DNA of 64,000 nt from Tianweitania sp. UT-5YL-CI-8. GTDB taxonomy: Bacteria; Pseudomonadota; Alphaproteobacteria; Rhizobiales; Rhizobiaceae. This document shows positions 1 through 13,502 of this stretch, piece after piece (the stretch's first letter is position 1; each line of letters starts with the position of its first letter). Where the stretch lies: NCBI RefSeq assembly GCF_030010215.1, contig NZ_JASCRR010000008.1:153070-217069 (forward strand), given 5' to 3'. Under the pieces are notes generated by a model that had not been told where the DNA came from, did no database searches, and saw only the letters and a list, made by a program, of their open reading frames with translations. The position numbers and the translations under genes are program-made.

Positions 1-99
1 GTGCCTTACGTTGGATTTGCCTTTTCTCGCCGATTGCGCGCAAAATCGGCGAGATGCCTTGATGCGGTCCAGTTCCTGCAGGACGTGTTGCAGCGCTAA
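1..99 (+). CDS. 3' end of an unidentified gene (partial)
   Basis: Frame 1 is open from the window edge to a TAA at 97-99 and would give the last 32 residues of a protein ending in DVLQR. The tail is basic and then amphipathic (RRLRAKSARCLDAVQFL). There is no family signature in so short a piece, and it could be a chance open frame. Its stop lies 27 bases before the ATG of the next rightward gene, a spacing that would fit a shared transcript. Confidence 0.3.
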   Translation: MPYVGFAFSRRLRAKSARCLDAVQFLQDVLQR

Positions 100-126
100 A
101 GAATCAAACTCTTAGGGAAAGACACA

Positions 127-1332
127 ATGCTCCATCGTTCGACCGTGGGTAAACTGACGCTTTCGACCTTCCTGTTTGCCGTGCCTTTGAACTCCGCCTT
201 GGCGCAGGACGCGTCCGCCATTGCCGACCGACTGCAGGCTGTGCTGAAGACGCAGAGCATGGACCTTTCCTGGGACAGCGTGACCGGTGACGCCTCCCAA
301 ACCGTGCTGCAAGGCGCCAAGCTGACCGTTCAGGGCCCTGATGCACCAAAGGCCTTGCCACTCGGCAAGCTGACGCTGACCGGCGTGACGGAAACCGACA
401 ATGGCGGCTACCACATCGATAAGGTAACCACAGATCCCTACGAAATCACCGAAAAGGGCTCGACCATCACGTCCAGCCCCGTCGAGATCGGCGGACTTGT
501 GCTGCCGGGCGCCGCCGCGACCGATCCGCTCGAAAGCGTGATGCTTTACGAAACACTCGATGTCGACACTTTCTCGGTCAAGGTCGACGGCAAGCAGGCC
601 TTCGCACTCAACCAAATGCATGTCGAATTGACCCCGCCGACCGCCGGCGCCACCATGGACTTCAGTGCCAACGTCGAAAAATTCACCGGCGACCTGTCGC
701 TTGTGACCGATCCGAACGCCAAGCGCATCATCGATGAACTCGGCTACAAGACCATCGACGGTTTCTTCGAGGCGGAAGGCTCCTGGCAGCCTTCGGACGG
801 GCGCATGCAGTTGTCGCAGTATGATGTCACTGTCAACAATGCCGGCACGCTCGGCATGACGTTCGATGTCGGCGGCTACACGCTCGACTTCCTCAAGTCA
901 GTGCAGGAGTTGCAGAAGAAAATGGCCGATCAGCCGAAGGGTGCGGACACCAACGCCCAGAGCATGGCCATGCTGGGCCTGATGCAGCAGCTGACCTTGG
1001 CCGGCGCCACAATCCGCTTCGACGATGACTCGCTCACCGGCAAGGTTCTCGATTACGTCGCCAAGCAGCAGGGCGCGAAGCCTGAAGACATTGCCAACCA
1101 GGCTAAGGCCATACTGCCCTTCCTGAGCGGCCAGCTACAGAACCCTGAACTCGCCAAGCAGCTTTCCGCGGCGGTGAACACCTATCTGGACGACCCGCAG
1201 TCGCTGGAAATCGCAGCCAAGCCGGCATCGCCGGTGCCCTTCGCGATGATCGCGGCAAATGCGATGTCCAATCCGGTCGAACTCACCAAGACGCTCGCAG
1301 TCTCGGTGATGGCAAACCAGGCTGCCGAATAG
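127..1332 (+). CDS. Secreted/periplasmic protein of unknown function
   Basis: This 401-residue protein begins with a clear Sec signal peptide: a basic start, a hydrophobic stretch and a likely cut after ALA at residue 26. The mature part is rich in Thr, Val, Asp and Gly in alternating patterns, which suggests a mostly beta structure in the first 270 residues, followed by a helical, Ala/Gln-rich C-terminal third. There are no cysteines, membrane helices or recognisable catalytic motifs. It resembles the periplasmic DUF2125-like proteins of Rhizobiales in style, but I cannot assign the family firmly. The ATG at 127 is preceded by AGGGAAA. The gene ends just before a strong bidirectional terminator. 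Its role is unknown; the envelope location is inferred from the signal peptide. Confidence 0.8.
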   Translation: MLHRSTVGKLTLSTFLFAVPLNSALAQDASAIADRLQAVLKTQSMDLSWDSVTGDASQTVLQGAKLTVQGPDAPKALPLGKLTLTGVTETDNGGYHIDKVTTDPYEITEKGSTITSSPVEIGGLVLPGAAATDPLESVMLYETLDVDTFSVKVDGKQAFALNQMHVELTPPTAGATMDFSANVEKFTGDLSLVTDPNAKRIIDELGYKTIDGFFEAEGSWQPSDGRMQLSQYDVTVNNAGTLGMTFDVGGYTLDFLKSVQELQKKMADQPKGADTNAQSMAMLGLMQQLTLAGATIRFDDDSLTGKVLDYVAKQQGAKPEDIANQAKAILPFLSGQLQNPELAKQLSAAVNTYLDDPQSLEIAAKPASPVPFAMIAANAMSNPVELTKTLAVSVMANQAAE

Positions 1333-1352
1333 CCACTCAGTTCTAAGCATGC

Positions 1353-1384
1353 AAAAACCCGGTGCCATTTCGCACCGGGTTTTT
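1353..1384. terminator. Bidirectional rho-independent terminator
   Basis: A perfect stem ACCCGGTGC / GCACCGGGT with a six-base loop is flanked by A4 on the left and a run of T on the right. It therefore works for the secreted-protein gene arriving from the left and for the glycosyltransferase gene arriving from the right. Confidence 0.9.
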
Positions 1385-1405
1385 TTATCGAGCCTTTTTC
1401 ACAAC

Positions 1406-2467
1406 TTATGCGCTTTGGCTCAAACTTCTCGGCATCAAAGCGTGCTCCATCCGCCCTGCCATATCCCGGAAGGTCTGTTGCCAATCCGGCAAGGCGCTGC
1501 CAAAGATCCAGGCCGCATCGGCCAGTTCGGTGAGCCCAGCAGGTTCAGCCAACAGGGCGTCGATATCGGCGGCAAACGCCAAGGCATCCTCGACGGGTGC
1601 GAACACCACACCTTCATGCGCCCACGTCACTACGGCGCCGGACGACGTGGTCACCACAGGAACGCCGTGGCACAGTGCTTCCGCCACGGCCATGCCGTAG
1701 CCTTCATAATGCGAGGCGGCGACGAATAGCGAAGCGGTGCTCCAGATACGCGCAAGATCGGAATCAAGCACCGCTCCGATCAGGCGAATGGCTTCGCCCA
1801 ACCCCGCATCGCCGATCTGCTTTCTCAAGGCCTCCACATAATCGGGATGCCGTTCGAGGTCGCCGACGATCAGCCATTGCCAGTCGCGCTGTTTGAGTTG
1901 CCGCGCCGCTTCGATGAGATAATCATAGCGCTTTCTCGGGATCACCGCGCCGACCGACAAGATCGTGCGCGGAGTGGTAATACTATACGCCGCAGACCGC
2001 GTTGCGGCGTCGTTGCCCGGGATCGCCACCAGCACACGCTCCGACGGCACTCTGTAGTGGCGCATCAGATAGTCCTTGGTCGCCTCCGATGTCACGATGA
2101 CGACATCGCAGAGCTCAAGCCCCCGCCGTTCCGGATCCCGGTCGACGGAAATGCCATTGGCTTCGTCCTCGATGGCTTGCGAATGGTGGAAGATGGAGAC
2201 GACACGGAAGCGCCTTTTTCGCAACATCGGCTCCAGATCGGCGATATGCAGATGATCGCTCAGCAGAACCGCATCGTCCGGAAAATCAGCGAACGCCTTT
2301 GCGAGGCGAGCCCTGTCGTCGTCTTCGATGCGCGGAAAGGCGATGGGCACCGACAGCTCGGAAAAGCCTGAAACCTGCTTCGCCAGTTCCGCCGCCAAGC
2401 GGCTGTTATAGACCCAGCCGCCGGTCAGCCGGGCATAATCTTCGCTGTAAAGATAAGAGACGCGCAT
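1406..2467 (-). CDS. Glycosyltransferase family 4 (group 1) protein
   Basis: A cytoplasmic GT-B glycosyltransferase of about 353 residues, expected to transfer a sugar from a nucleotide-sugar donor to a surface glycan or lipid acceptor. The C-terminal donor-binding half holds the classical signature EGYGMAVAEALCHGVPVV near residues 255-272, with the Glu pair of GT4 enzymes, and an SVGAVIPRKRYD segment that starts the second Rossmann domain. The N-terminal half is less conserved. I chose the internal ATG at 2467 (MRVSYLY), where the first beta strand begins, rather than the ATG at 2491. It lies downstream of aspS on the same strand but about 150 bases away. The acceptor cannot be read from the context. 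Confidence 0.85.
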   Translation of the reverse strand: MRVSYLYSEDYARLTGGWVYNSRLAAELAKQVSGFSELSVPIAFPRIEDDDRARLAKAFADFPDDAVLLSDHLHIADLEPMLRKRRFRVVSIFHHSQAIEDEANGISVDRDPERRGLELCDVVIVTSEATKDYLMRHYRVPSERVLVAIPGNDAATRSAAYSITTPRTILSVGAVIPRKRYDYLIEAARQLKQRDWQWLIVGDLERHPDYVEALRKQIGDAGLGEAIRLIGAVLDSDLARIWSTASLFVAASHYEGYGMAVAEALCHGVPVVTTSSGAVVTWAHEGVVFAPVEDALAFAADIDALLAEPAGLTELADAAWIFGSALPDWQQTFRDMAGRMEHALMPRSLSQSA

Positions 2468-2578
2468 GCCGCAAGCCGTTGCCCCGCCCATGCTCGGGCG
2501 GCGGCATCGTAGCCTCTATAGGCTCCAAGGCAAGACAGGCAGGTAAACTGTTTGACAGGTCGAATCGAAACAAGGCGA

Positions 2579-2604
2579 TGCGGCAGGGTTTTCACCCCGC
2601 CGCA
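2579..2604 (-). terminator. Hairpin after aspS, possible terminator
   Basis: Ten bases after the aspS stop, the minus strand can fold TGCGGCGGGGT with ACCCTGCCGCA around a short A-rich loop. The T-run that follows is weak, so termination may be partial. Confidence 0.45.
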
Positions 2605-2614
2605 CAGGCTTCGA

Positions 2615-4405
<1,791 letters not shown>

Positions 4406-4606
4406 GGCAGAATTCCGGTCTGGACTGGTGGGCGGAGCCCCGACACTTTGCCGGCAGCAGCCCCGATTTTCGGCGGGAAAAGCGCATGGGAGCACGGCTT
4501 TGTCAAGGCGAAGCCACCCCCGTGGCCCAATCGCGCGGGCAATTGCCGCTGGTGCGGAGTGCGCCGATCGTTCATGAAGATGCATCGGCCATAGCATAAG
4601 TGCCCC

Positions 4607-5866
4607 ATGTCATCGCTCAAGCCGCTGATTCCCCTCCTCATCGCAGCCGGCATCCTGCTCGGCGGCAATGGCCTGCAGGGAACGCTGATCGCGCTGCGCG
4701 GCGCGCAGGAGGGATTCTCGCCCTCGCTCATCGGGCTGACCGGCACCGCCTATTTCCTCGGCTTCCTCCTGGGCTGCCTGACGATCACGCGGATGATGAA
4801 GGCGGTCGGCCATGTCCGCTCCTTCGCCACGCTCGCCGCCATAGCATCCGCCGCGACATTGCTTCTGGTGCTGATGATCGATCCATGGAGCTGGTCGGTG
4901 CTGCGTTTTGTCAGCGGCATCTGCTTTGCCGGGCTTTTCACCATTATGGAAAGCTGGCTCAATTCGGGGGTCAACAACAAGGATCGCGCTCAGGTTCTGG
5001 CGCTCTATCGCATTATCGACATCGGCTCGGTCACCGGCGCGCAATTCCTGATTCCCGTCTTCGGCGCGGACGGGTTCGCTATCTTTGCGATCATGTCAAT
5101 CATGATCACACTGTCGCTGGTGCCGGTTTCGCTCGGCGACCGGTCAAACCCGACACCACCGGCGGAGGTGAAGCTCGACCTCGCCCGCGTCTGGCGGATT
5201 TCGCCGCTCGGCTGCTTCGGCTGCGTCGCGGTCGGCGTCACCAACAGCGCCTTTCGCTCGCTGAGCCCGGTCTATGCCGAACAGATCGGCATGTCGGTCA
5301 CAGATGTCGTGACCTTCGTCAGCGTCGGCATCATCGGCGGCGCGATCATTCAGTATCCGCTCGGCTATCTCTCCGACCGCTGGGACCGGCGTAAGGTTTT
5401 GCTGGTGAGCACCGTCGGTTCATTCGTCATGGCCGTCGCGCTGGCGACCGTGGCGGGCAGCAATCCGTTCATGAATTTCGCTCTTGTGTTCCTGTTCGGC
5501 TCCTTCGCCATGCCGCTCTATTCTCTGTCGGCCGCGCATGCCAACGACCGGGCGCAGAAAGGCGAGTTCGTCCTGGTCAACGCCGCCCTGATGCTTTTCT
5601 ACTCCTTCGGCGCGGTCGCGGGTCCACTGCTGGCGTCCTTCGCCATGCAGAGCTTTGGGCCGCAATGGCTGTTCGTCTTCTCAGCCACCGTCTATCTGGT
5701 TTTCAGCGCAGCCATTGTGTTGCGCATGTCGGCACGTGCACCGGTTCCTGCCGAGCGGCGCAGCCGGTTCACCGCGCTGCTGAGAACCTCGCCCTGGTTT
5801 GCAAAACTGGCCAAGCGGCCGCCCCCCGACGGTCGAGGAAACGATACTGGTGCACCCAGCGCTTGA
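4607..5866 (+). CDS. Major facilitator superfamily transporter (YcaD-like)
   Basis: An inner-membrane carrier of 419 residues with about twelve hydrophobic helices. The loop between helices 8 and 9 has the MFS signature [14 protein letters not shown], and the N-terminal half has a matching [11 protein letters not shown] loop. Overall similarity is to the YcaD/CynX-like MFS group. The substrate is unknown. The gene diverges from aspS, about 200 bases apart. The C-terminal tail after the last helix is basic and proline-rich, as expected for a cytoplasmic end. Confidence 0.85.
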   Translation: MSSLKPLIPLLIAAGILLGGNGLQGTLIALRGAQEGFSPSLIGLTGTAYFLGFLLGCLTITRMMKAVGHVRSFATLAAIASAATLLLVLMIDPWSWSVLRFVSGICFAGLFTIMESWLNSGVNNKDRAQVLALYRIIDIGSVTGAQFLIPVFGADGFAIFAIMSIMITLSLVPVSLGDRSNPTPPAEVKLDLARVWRISPLGCFGCVAVGVTNSAFRSLSPVYAEQIGMSVTDVVTFVSVGIIGGAIIQYPLGYLSDRWDRRKVLLVSTVGSFVMAVALATVAGSNPFMNFALVFLFGSFAMPLYSLSAAHANDRAQKGEFVLVNAALMLFYSFGAVAGPLLASFAMQSFGPQWLFVFSATVYLVFSAAIVLRMSARAPVPAERRSRFTALLRTSPWFAKLAKRPPPDGRGNDTGAPSA

Positions 5867-5921
5867 CGAATGCCTCTCCGGCTGAAATCTAGATGCCACA
5901 ATTGTTAAGCGAATTTGATTG

Positions 5922-7085
5922 ATGCATGTAATCACCACGACCGAAGAACTCGAAACCACAGTCGCCGCGCTGGAGCGCTCGGCTTTCGTCACGGTCGATA
6001 CAGAATTCATCCGCGAGACGACCTTCTGGCCAGAGCTTTGCCTGATCCAGATGGCGGCCCCCGGGGTCACAGCCCTTGTCGATCCGCTGGCGCCTGGCCT
6101 GGATCTGGCGCCATTCTTCCGGCTGATGGCTGATGAGGCCGTCACCAAGGTATTTCACGCAGCAAGGCAGGACATCGAAATCGTCTTCCATCTGGGCGGG
6201 CTGATCCCCCACCCGGTTTTCGACACGCAGGTCGCGGCCATGGTGTGCGGCTTCGGCGACAGCGTGTCCTACGAGCAGATCGTACAGAAGGTCACGGGCG
6301 GGCAGATCGACAAGTCGTCCCGCTTCACCGACTGGCGTCACCGCCCGCTGTCGGACAAGCAGCTCGATTATGCGTTGGCAGACGTCACGCATCTCATCGA
6401 CGTCTATGAATATCTGAAAGGCGAACTGGAACGCGAGGACCGGGCGCACTGGCTGAATGAGGAGATGGAGGTGCTGACGGCGCGCGAGACCTACGATCCC
6501 CGCCCGGAAGACGCCTGGAAGCGGCTGAAGATGCGGGTGCGCAAGCCGCTGGAGTTGGCCGTGGTGCAATCTGTAGCAGCCTGGCGCGAACGCGAAGCGC
6601 GCGAGCGCAACGTGCCGCGCGGCCGGGTGCTCAAGGACGATGCCATCTATGAAATCGCGCAGCAGGCCCCGCGCGACGTAGCGGCCCTCGCCCGCCTGCG
6701 CACCATTCCCAAGGGTTGGGAACGCTCGTCGACCGCCACAGCCTTGTTGGTTGCCGTCAATTCAGCGCTCGACCTGCCGAGAGAAGCACTGCCGAAAATG
6801 CCCAAGCACACCCAATCCCCGGAAGGTACGGGAGCAGCCGCTGAGCTGCTCAAGGTGTTCTTGAAGCTCATCGCTGAGCAACACGGCGTCGCGGCCAAGG
6901 TGCTTGCCTCGGGGGACGACATCGACCGTATCGCAGCGGAAGGCGAAGATGCCGATGTACCCGCCCTTTCCGGCTGGCGTCGGGCGGTGTTCGGCGAACC
7001 CGCGATCAGGCTGGTGAGGGGAGAATTGGCCCTGAAATTCGAACGCAAGAAGCTTGTCGTGTTCGAGGCCGAGAAAGAGGCCTAG
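5922..7085 (+). CDS. rnd: Ribonuclease D
   Basis: A 3'-to-5' exoribonuclease acting in tRNA 3'-end maturation and RNA turnover. Exo motif I is VDTEFIRE near residue 24, motif II FHAARQDIEIVF, and motif III LDYALADVTHL, giving the DEDDy metal ligands. An HRDC domain follows (about residues 205-290) and a second helical region ends the protein. At 387 residues it fits the family. The ATG at 5922 is preferred over the TTG immediately before it. Its TAG stop overlaps the stop of the convergent MAPEG gene. Confidence 0.95.
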   Translation: MHVITTTEELETTVAALERSAFVTVDTEFIRETTFWPELCLIQMAAPGVTALVDPLAPGLDLAPFFRLMADEAVTKVFHAARQDIEIVFHLGGLIPHPVFDTQVAAMVCGFGDSVSYEQIVQKVTGGQIDKSSRFTDWRHRPLSDKQLDYALADVTHLIDVYEYLKGELEREDRAHWLNEEMEVLTARETYDPRPEDAWKRLKMRVRKPLELAVVQSVAAWREREARERNVPRGRVLKDDAIYEIAQQAPRDVAALARLRTIPKGWERSSTATALLVAVNSALDLPREALPKMPKHTQSPEGTGAAAELLKVFLKLIAEQHGVAAKVLASGDDIDRIAAEGEDADVPALSGWRRAVFGEPAIRLVRGELALKFERKKLVVFEAEKEA

Positions 7086-7561
7086 ACGACGGCCAGCAGG
7101 TGAAGGCTGAACCACAGCCACATCATCACCACCGCGACGAAGCCGATCATGAAGGTCGGCCGGCGGTGAAGCAGGCGGTTGCTGGTCATGTGGACGTATG
7201 CATGCAAATACCGCGATGCTACGAACAGCCATGCCAGGAGCAGCGCGACATAGGACGCGCCGTTCGTGACATAAAGCGACAGGCAGACGACATAGAACAG
7301 CACTGGCAGCTCGAACTGGTTCAAAATATTGTTCGCCGCCGTCGCGCTAGCCTCCGGCTCGGCGTTTCGGCGTTTGAACGCCCGCACATCAGCCGTTCCG
7401 GATTTCACAGCCTGCATGCGTCTTGAATACATCACGCCGTAGGCGATGAAGGTGAGAATGGCCTGTGCGATGACCGGCCAAAAGATCGCAGTCTGATTCA
7501 AGCGCCCTCTCCTGTGTGCAGCCAACTGCTCATACGCGGACGACGTGTTTGCGGATTTCAA
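7082..7561 (-). CDS. MAPEG-family membrane protein
   Basis: A 159-residue inner-membrane protein with four hydrophobic helices in the pattern of MAPEG proteins, a family that includes microsomal glutathione transferases and leukotriene synthases. The loop after helix 1 and the NILNQFELPVLFYV segment are characteristic of bacterial members. The substrate is unknown and bacterial MAPEG proteins are mostly uncharacterised. It overlaps the preceding gene by four bases (ATGA-type), so the two are translationally coupled. Its stop shares the CTAG palindrome with the rnd stop. Confidence 0.8.
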   Translation of the reverse strand: MKSANTSSAYEQLAAHRRGRLNQTAIFWPVIAQAILTFIAYGVMYSRRMQAVKSGTADVRAFKRRNAEPEASATAANNILNQFELPVLFYVVCLSLYVTNGASYVALLLAWLFVASRYLHAYVHMTSNRLLHRRPTFMIGFVAVVMMWLWFSLHLLAVV

Positions 7562-8097
7562 CGCTTCGTCCGTCGTGCTGCGAAAAGGCAGCCCAACACC
7601 AGCAAGGGCACGGCCAGCAGCGCGTATTTGAGCATCCCTAGCGTCGACGCCAAAGCCAGCGTATCGGCATTGGCGCTGAGCGGATCGGACAGCACGCGGA
7701 CGACAGCCGCGTTCTGGGCGTAGTTGGCAACCGTATAGGGAAGAACCAGTGTAAGGGCCACGGTGGCGCGGCGGTTCGGCGATATCGCCTTGAAGGCTGC
7801 GACGTCATGGGCAGCGTGCAGCAGAAGGCTGATCAGCGTCAGCGACAAGAGAGCCGGAAACAACAGATCGATGCTGAGGTAGTGCCATACGAGAATGGCT
7901 TCCGCGCCACGCGGGCCAAGGGCGGTGAGCCATTCGATGCCTTGCTGTGGCGCGAAGCCGAAGGGACGCCATGCAAGCGATGCAAGACCGCCGCTCAACG
8001 ACCGGAAATAGAAGAATTCCAACAGGACCATGATCGCCAGGACCGCCAAAGTCGCCATTGTCAAAGGACCGGCATGGCGCCAAAGCCGCGCAATCAT
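7558..8097 (-). CDS. Conserved membrane protein of unknown function
   Basis: A 179-residue protein with about four hydrophobic helices (near residues 13-32, 68-92, 111-130 and 150-172) and few charged residues between them. I recognise no family. It is the first gene of a two-gene unit and overlaps the MAPEG gene by four bases, so the products probably work in the same membrane process. Confidence 0.7.
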   Translation of the reverse strand: MIARLWRHAGPLTMATLAVLAIMVLLEFFYFRSLSGGLASLAWRPFGFAPQQGIEWLTALGPRGAEAILVWHYLSIDLLFPALLSLTLISLLLHAAHDVAAFKAISPNRRATVALTLVLPYTVANYAQNAAVVRVLSDPLSANADTLALASTLGMLKYALLAVPLLVLGCLFAARRTKR

Positions 8098-8178
8098 GCC
8101 GGTTTGCTTTTGTCGAGGCTGTGCGAACGCGCGATGCTCATCTGCTACTCATCCGAAACCGGCATTTGCCGGCACGGC

Positions 8179-8200
8179 ACCCTGTGCCGCTGCACAGGGT
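8179..8200 (-). terminator. Hairpin after guaB, weak terminator candidate
   Basis: A perfect nine-base stem (ACCCTGTGC / GCACAGGGT, loop CGCT) lies about 75 bases past the guaB stop. No T-run follows on the minus strand, so this is a stable RNA end or rho-assisted site at best. Confidence 0.35.
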
Positions 8201-8274
8201 TTACCACCCATCGCTTCCCAAATCCTAAACAGAACGAGCTGGTTGGCCGCCAACGGCAGCGGTTCTGAAGCGGC

Positions 8275-10150
<1,876 letters not shown>

Positions 10151-11128
10151 TCAAATATCGAACTGGTAGCTCGCCGGCGTGTAGAAAAAGCCGCCATCGC
10201 GTTCGGCGACGAAGCCGACCGAGGGGAACGGCATGTGGTAGCCGATGAAGGGCACCTTGTCGGCAGCGATCATGCCGAAGACCTTGCGGCGCGTAGCGGC
10301 CGCCGCTTCCTTATCCATGTCGAACCGCACCTGCCAATCAGGCTTCTGCAGAGAGACGACATAGTGGTTGGCAGTGTCCGCCGTCAGCACGAGCCGCTTG
10401 CCCGCCGATTCGACGTTGAAGACCATGTGGCCCGGCGTATGTCCAGGTGCTGCGATGCCGGTGATTCCACTGACAATGCTGGCATTGTCACCGATAAAGG
10501 TGGCTTTCTCTGCGAGCGGCTTGATGTTGGCCGCTACCGCTTTGGCATTGCCTTCGGTCGCTCCCGACATGCGATCCGGGGCGGTCCAGAAATCATATTC
10601 GGTCTGCCCCATGATATAGCGGGCATTGGCGAAAACCGGTGTGCCGTTCTCCATCAGGCCACCGATATGGTCGCCATGCATGTGGGTGATGACGACAATG
10701 CTGACGTCCTCGGGTTTGAAGCCTGCGGCCTGCATGCGGCTTTTGAGTTTACCAAGACCATTGCCCTGGCCGGCGGCGCCGAAACCAGTGTCGAACAGCA
10801 CGAGGTCATCGCCCGCCTTGATCAAAACGGGAGTGAACCCGTTGGCGAACTTGTCGGACGGCAGCATATTGGCTTCGAGCAGTGCGGCGACCGCTGCAGC
10901 ATCCTGGTCGGCGCCAAACGTGGGGTGTGGACCATCGGCAACCCGGAGCCCGTCCTGAATGCCGATGACCTCGAAATCGCCGAGCTTGAACCGGTAGAAG
11001 CCCGGGTTTTCCGCAGCCGACGTTGCTGCCTGAGCACGAGCCATGCCGGTTTTTACTTGTGACATCGCCACTCCCGCGGCACCCGCGAGACCAAGCTTGA
11101 ACGCACTGCGCCTATCCACCGTAACCAT
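10151..11128 (-). CDS. Exported metallo-beta-lactamase-fold hydrolase
   Basis: A 325-residue metal hydrolase. The dinuclear zinc motif HMHGDH is intact in THMHGDHIGG, followed by a second His in PGHTPGHMVF, a Asp ligand region (LTADTANH) and a C-terminal His (GYHMPFP). The N-terminus, DRRSAFKLGLAGAAGVAM, is a twin-arginine-type signal with a downstream ALA-like cut near residue 33, so export through Tat is likely. The start at 11128 fits this signal; the longer open frame to 11239 does not. Related proteins are lactonases and other MBL hydrolases; the substrate is unknown. Confidence 0.85.
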   Translation of the reverse strand: MVTVDRRSAFKLGLAGAAGVAMSQVKTGMARAQAATSAAENPGFYRFKLGDFEVIGIQDGLRVADGPHPTFGADQDAAAVAALLEANMLPSDKFANGFTPVLIKAGDDLVLFDTGFGAAGQGNGLGKLKSRMQAAGFKPEDVSIVVITHMHGDHIGGLMENGTPVFANARYIMGQTEYDFWTAPDRMSGATEGNAKAVAANIKPLAEKATFIGDNASIVSGITGIAAPGHTPGHMVFNVESAGKRLVLTADTANHYVVSLQKPDWQVRFDMDKEAAAATRRKVFGMIAADKVPFIGYHMPFPSVGFVAERDGGFFYTPASYQFDI

Positions 11129-11342
11129 CGTCGATCCTTCCTGGTTTTTGAACCCGCAAATTATGTCGGGCAGCTCAGCGAAAGGGCAAACACAGGCGGG
11201 TTCAAATCTTGTTGAACGTCTGAAACTTGTCGCATGCAATCACCTTATCCGGCGTCACCGGTGTCCAGCCGAACCCATAGGACCAAAGGTGATTTCATGA
11301 TAACAGGCGGCAAAGTAGCCGCAGACTCATTAGCGAAGTTTC

Positions 11343-12749
11343 GTGAACCGCACCATCCCGCTCATCCTCGCCGTCGCCCTGTTCATGGAGAACATGGATT
11401 CGACGGTAATTGCGACGTCGTTGCCGGCGATTGCCGCCGATATCGGTACGAGCCCGATTGCGCTTAAGCTGGCGCTGACCGCCTATCTCGTCTCGCTGGC
11501 GATCTTTATACCGATCAGCGCCTGGATGGCCGACCGTTTCGGCGCCAAACGCGTGTTTCGCGGCGCCATCCTGGTCTTTATCGTCGGCTCGGTTCTGTGC
11601 GCCCTGTCCGGCTCGCTGTTGCAGTTCGTCGGAAGCCGATTCCTGCAGGGCGTCGGCGGCTCGATGATGACGCCGATCGCACGGCTGGTGCTGGTGCGCG
11701 CGACAGAACGGAGCCAACTCGTTTCAGCGCTGGCCTGGCTGACAATCCCCGGCCTGATCGGCCCACTGGCTGGACCGCCGGTCGGCGGTTTCATCACCAC
11801 CTATTTTTCCTGGCACTGGATCTTTCTCATCAATGTGCCCATCGGCCTTGCCGGCATCGTCCTGTCCGGCATCTTCCTGCCCCACATTCCCTCGGAGGGT
11901 GCCAACAAGCTCGACGTCAAGGGCCTGTTCCTGTCAGGCATCGCGGCGTCCGGGATCGTCTTCGGCCTATCGGTGATCAGCCTGCCCGCCCTACCGCCCA
12001 TTGTCGGCATACTCACGCTGGCATTGGGCGTCACAAGCGCTGCGTTTTACGTCCGGCACGCGAAACAGACGCAACATCCGCTGCTTGAACTGAAGCTGCT
12101 CCACCGGCAGGTGTTTCGAGCTGCGATCGTTGGCGGCAACGTCTACCGGATCGGCGCGGGCGCCATTCCCTTCCTGCTGCCGCTAATGCTGCAGCTCGGC
12201 TTCGGCATGACGCCGTTCCAGTCCGGCATGATCACGTTCGCCTCTGCCGGCGGCGCGCTCGCCATGAAGTTCATCGCGCCACAGCTTTTACGCTGGCTCG
12301 GTTTCCGAACCGTGCTGGCGGCGGCGGCCGTGGCCAGCGCGTTCCTGATCGCCCTGAATGGATTCTTCACGCCCGAAACACCCTATACGGTGATGATCGG
12401 CATCCTGTTCTGCGCAGGCTTCCTGCGCTCGCTGTTCTTCACCTCCACCAATGCGCTGGTGTTTTCCGATATCGACACCAAAGAGACCGGCCAGGCGACC
12501 GCCATGGCGGCGGTAGCGCAGCAGACCTCGGTGGCTATCGGAGTTGCGGTGGGCGGCGGCGCGCTGGAAATGTTCGGGCTTCTGACGGGGCAAGGCATCA
12601 GTATGATCGCCTTCACCTATTCGTTCTTGACGATCGCGACGATCACCGGGCTATCGGTGTTCTGGTTCCTGTTTTTGCCATTGGATGCAGGCAACACAAT
12701 TTCCGGACACCGGTTGGCCGACCGCACCGAGGAAGCCCCTGCGGAGTAG
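11343..12749 (+). CDS. DHA2-family MFS drug exporter (EmrB/QacA type)
   Basis: A 468-residue inner-membrane proton antiporter with about 14 hydrophobic helices. The first helix contains the DHA2 signature ENMDSTVIATSLPAIA with the membrane-embedded Asp, and loop 2-3 has MADRFGAKRVF. A GTG codon at 11343 starts the protein. It has no adjacent membrane-fusion (EmrA) partner, so any tripartite role is unsupported; the substrate is unknown. Its TAG stop directly abuts the stop of the convergent rlmE. Confidence 0.9.
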   Translation: MNRTIPLILAVALFMENMDSTVIATSLPAIAADIGTSPIALKLALTAYLVSLAIFIPISAWMADRFGAKRVFRGAILVFIVGSVLCALSGSLLQFVGSRFLQGVGGSMMTPIARLVLVRATERSQLVSALAWLTIPGLIGPLAGPPVGGFITTYFSWHWIFLINVPIGLAGIVLSGIFLPHIPSEGANKLDVKGLFLSGIAASGIVFGLSVISLPALPPIVGILTLALGVTSAAFYVRHAKQTQHPLLELKLLHRQVFRAAIVGGNVYRIGAGAIPFLLPLMLQLGFGMTPFQSGMITFASAGGALAMKFIAPQLLRWLGFRTVLAAAAVASAFLIALNGFFTPETPYTVMIGILFCAGFLRSLFFTSTNALVFSDIDTKETGQATAMAAVAQQTSVAIGVAVGGGALEMFGLLTGQGISMIAFTYSFLTIATITGLSVFWFLFLPLDAGNTISGHRLADRTEEAPAE

Positions 12750-13502
12750 CTATTTCTGGTCCTGCTCCCGGTCTATCTCAAGTTCTACATCGGCACCTTC
12801 GATGCCCGGCTGCCTGCCCTTGAAATGTTTCGCCAGAAGATAGAGCTCGACCGATTCGTCGCGCGAAGCCGGCGGCTTAACGTGCTGCACGGTGCGGAAA
12901 TGGCGTTTAAGCTGGGCCAAAAGCTCGTTTTCGGTTCCGCCCTGGAAGGTCTTAGTGAGGAAATGCCCACCCGGCTTAAGCACCGAAATCGCAAAATCGA
13001 CCGCGACTTCGCACAAATGCATGGTGCGCAGATGGTCGGTGCGGCGGTGGCCGGTGGTTGGCGCGGCCATGTCAGACATGACGAAATCGGGCGGGCCGCC
13101 GAGCGCTTCCGCCAGTTTCGCGGGCGCCTCGTCATCAAGAAAATCCATCGTCAAGATGACGGCGCCGGGCACGGCGTCCATCTCCAGATAGTCGATGCCG
13201 ACGACGCGCGGCGCCTCCGCAGTCGACTTGACGCGGGCGACGGCGACCTGGCACCAACCGCCGGGCGCGGCACCCAGGTCGATGATCTTCATGCCGGGCT
13301 TGAGCAGTTTGTGCTTGTCGTCGATCTCGGTGAGCTTGTAGGCCGCCCGCGAGCGGTAGCCGTCGGCCTTGGACCGCTGGACATACGGGTCGTTCATGTG
13401 GCGTTCGAGCCAGCGGCGCGAGGATTCCTTGAGTCCGCTCTTCTTCTTGATCTTAGTGCGCAGGACGCGGGCGCCGCTGGTCGGCTTTTCCGGCTTCTTC
13501 AT
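12750..13502 (-). CDS. rlmE: 23S rRNA (uridine-2552 2'-O) methyltransferase
   Basis: Methylates U2552 in the A loop of 23S rRNA during late 50S assembly, using S-adenosylmethionine. The SAM motif is [15 protein letters not shown], and the K-D-K-E catalytic tetrad is visible: Lys in RSRAAYKL, Asp in SDMAAPTTG, Lys in LTKTFQGG and Glu in ESVELYLLA. The protein has 250 residues, longer than the E. coli enzyme mainly through a basic N-terminal tail (KKPEKPTSG to SGLKESS) and an acidic C-terminal tail. It overlaps the upstream ppx/gppA gene by four bases. Confidence 0.95.
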   Translation of the reverse strand: MKKPEKPTSGARVLRTKIKKKSGLKESSRRWLERHMNDPYVQRSKADGYRSRAAYKLTEIDDKHKLLKPGMKIIDLGAAPGGWCQVAVARVKSTAEAPRVVGIDYLEMDAVPGAVILTMDFLDDEAPAKLAEALGGPPDFVMSDMAAPTTGHRRTDHLRTMHLCEVAVDFAISVLKPGGHFLTKTFQGGTENELLAQLKRHFRTVQHVKPPASRDESVELYLLAKHFKGRQPGIEGADVELEIDREQDQK

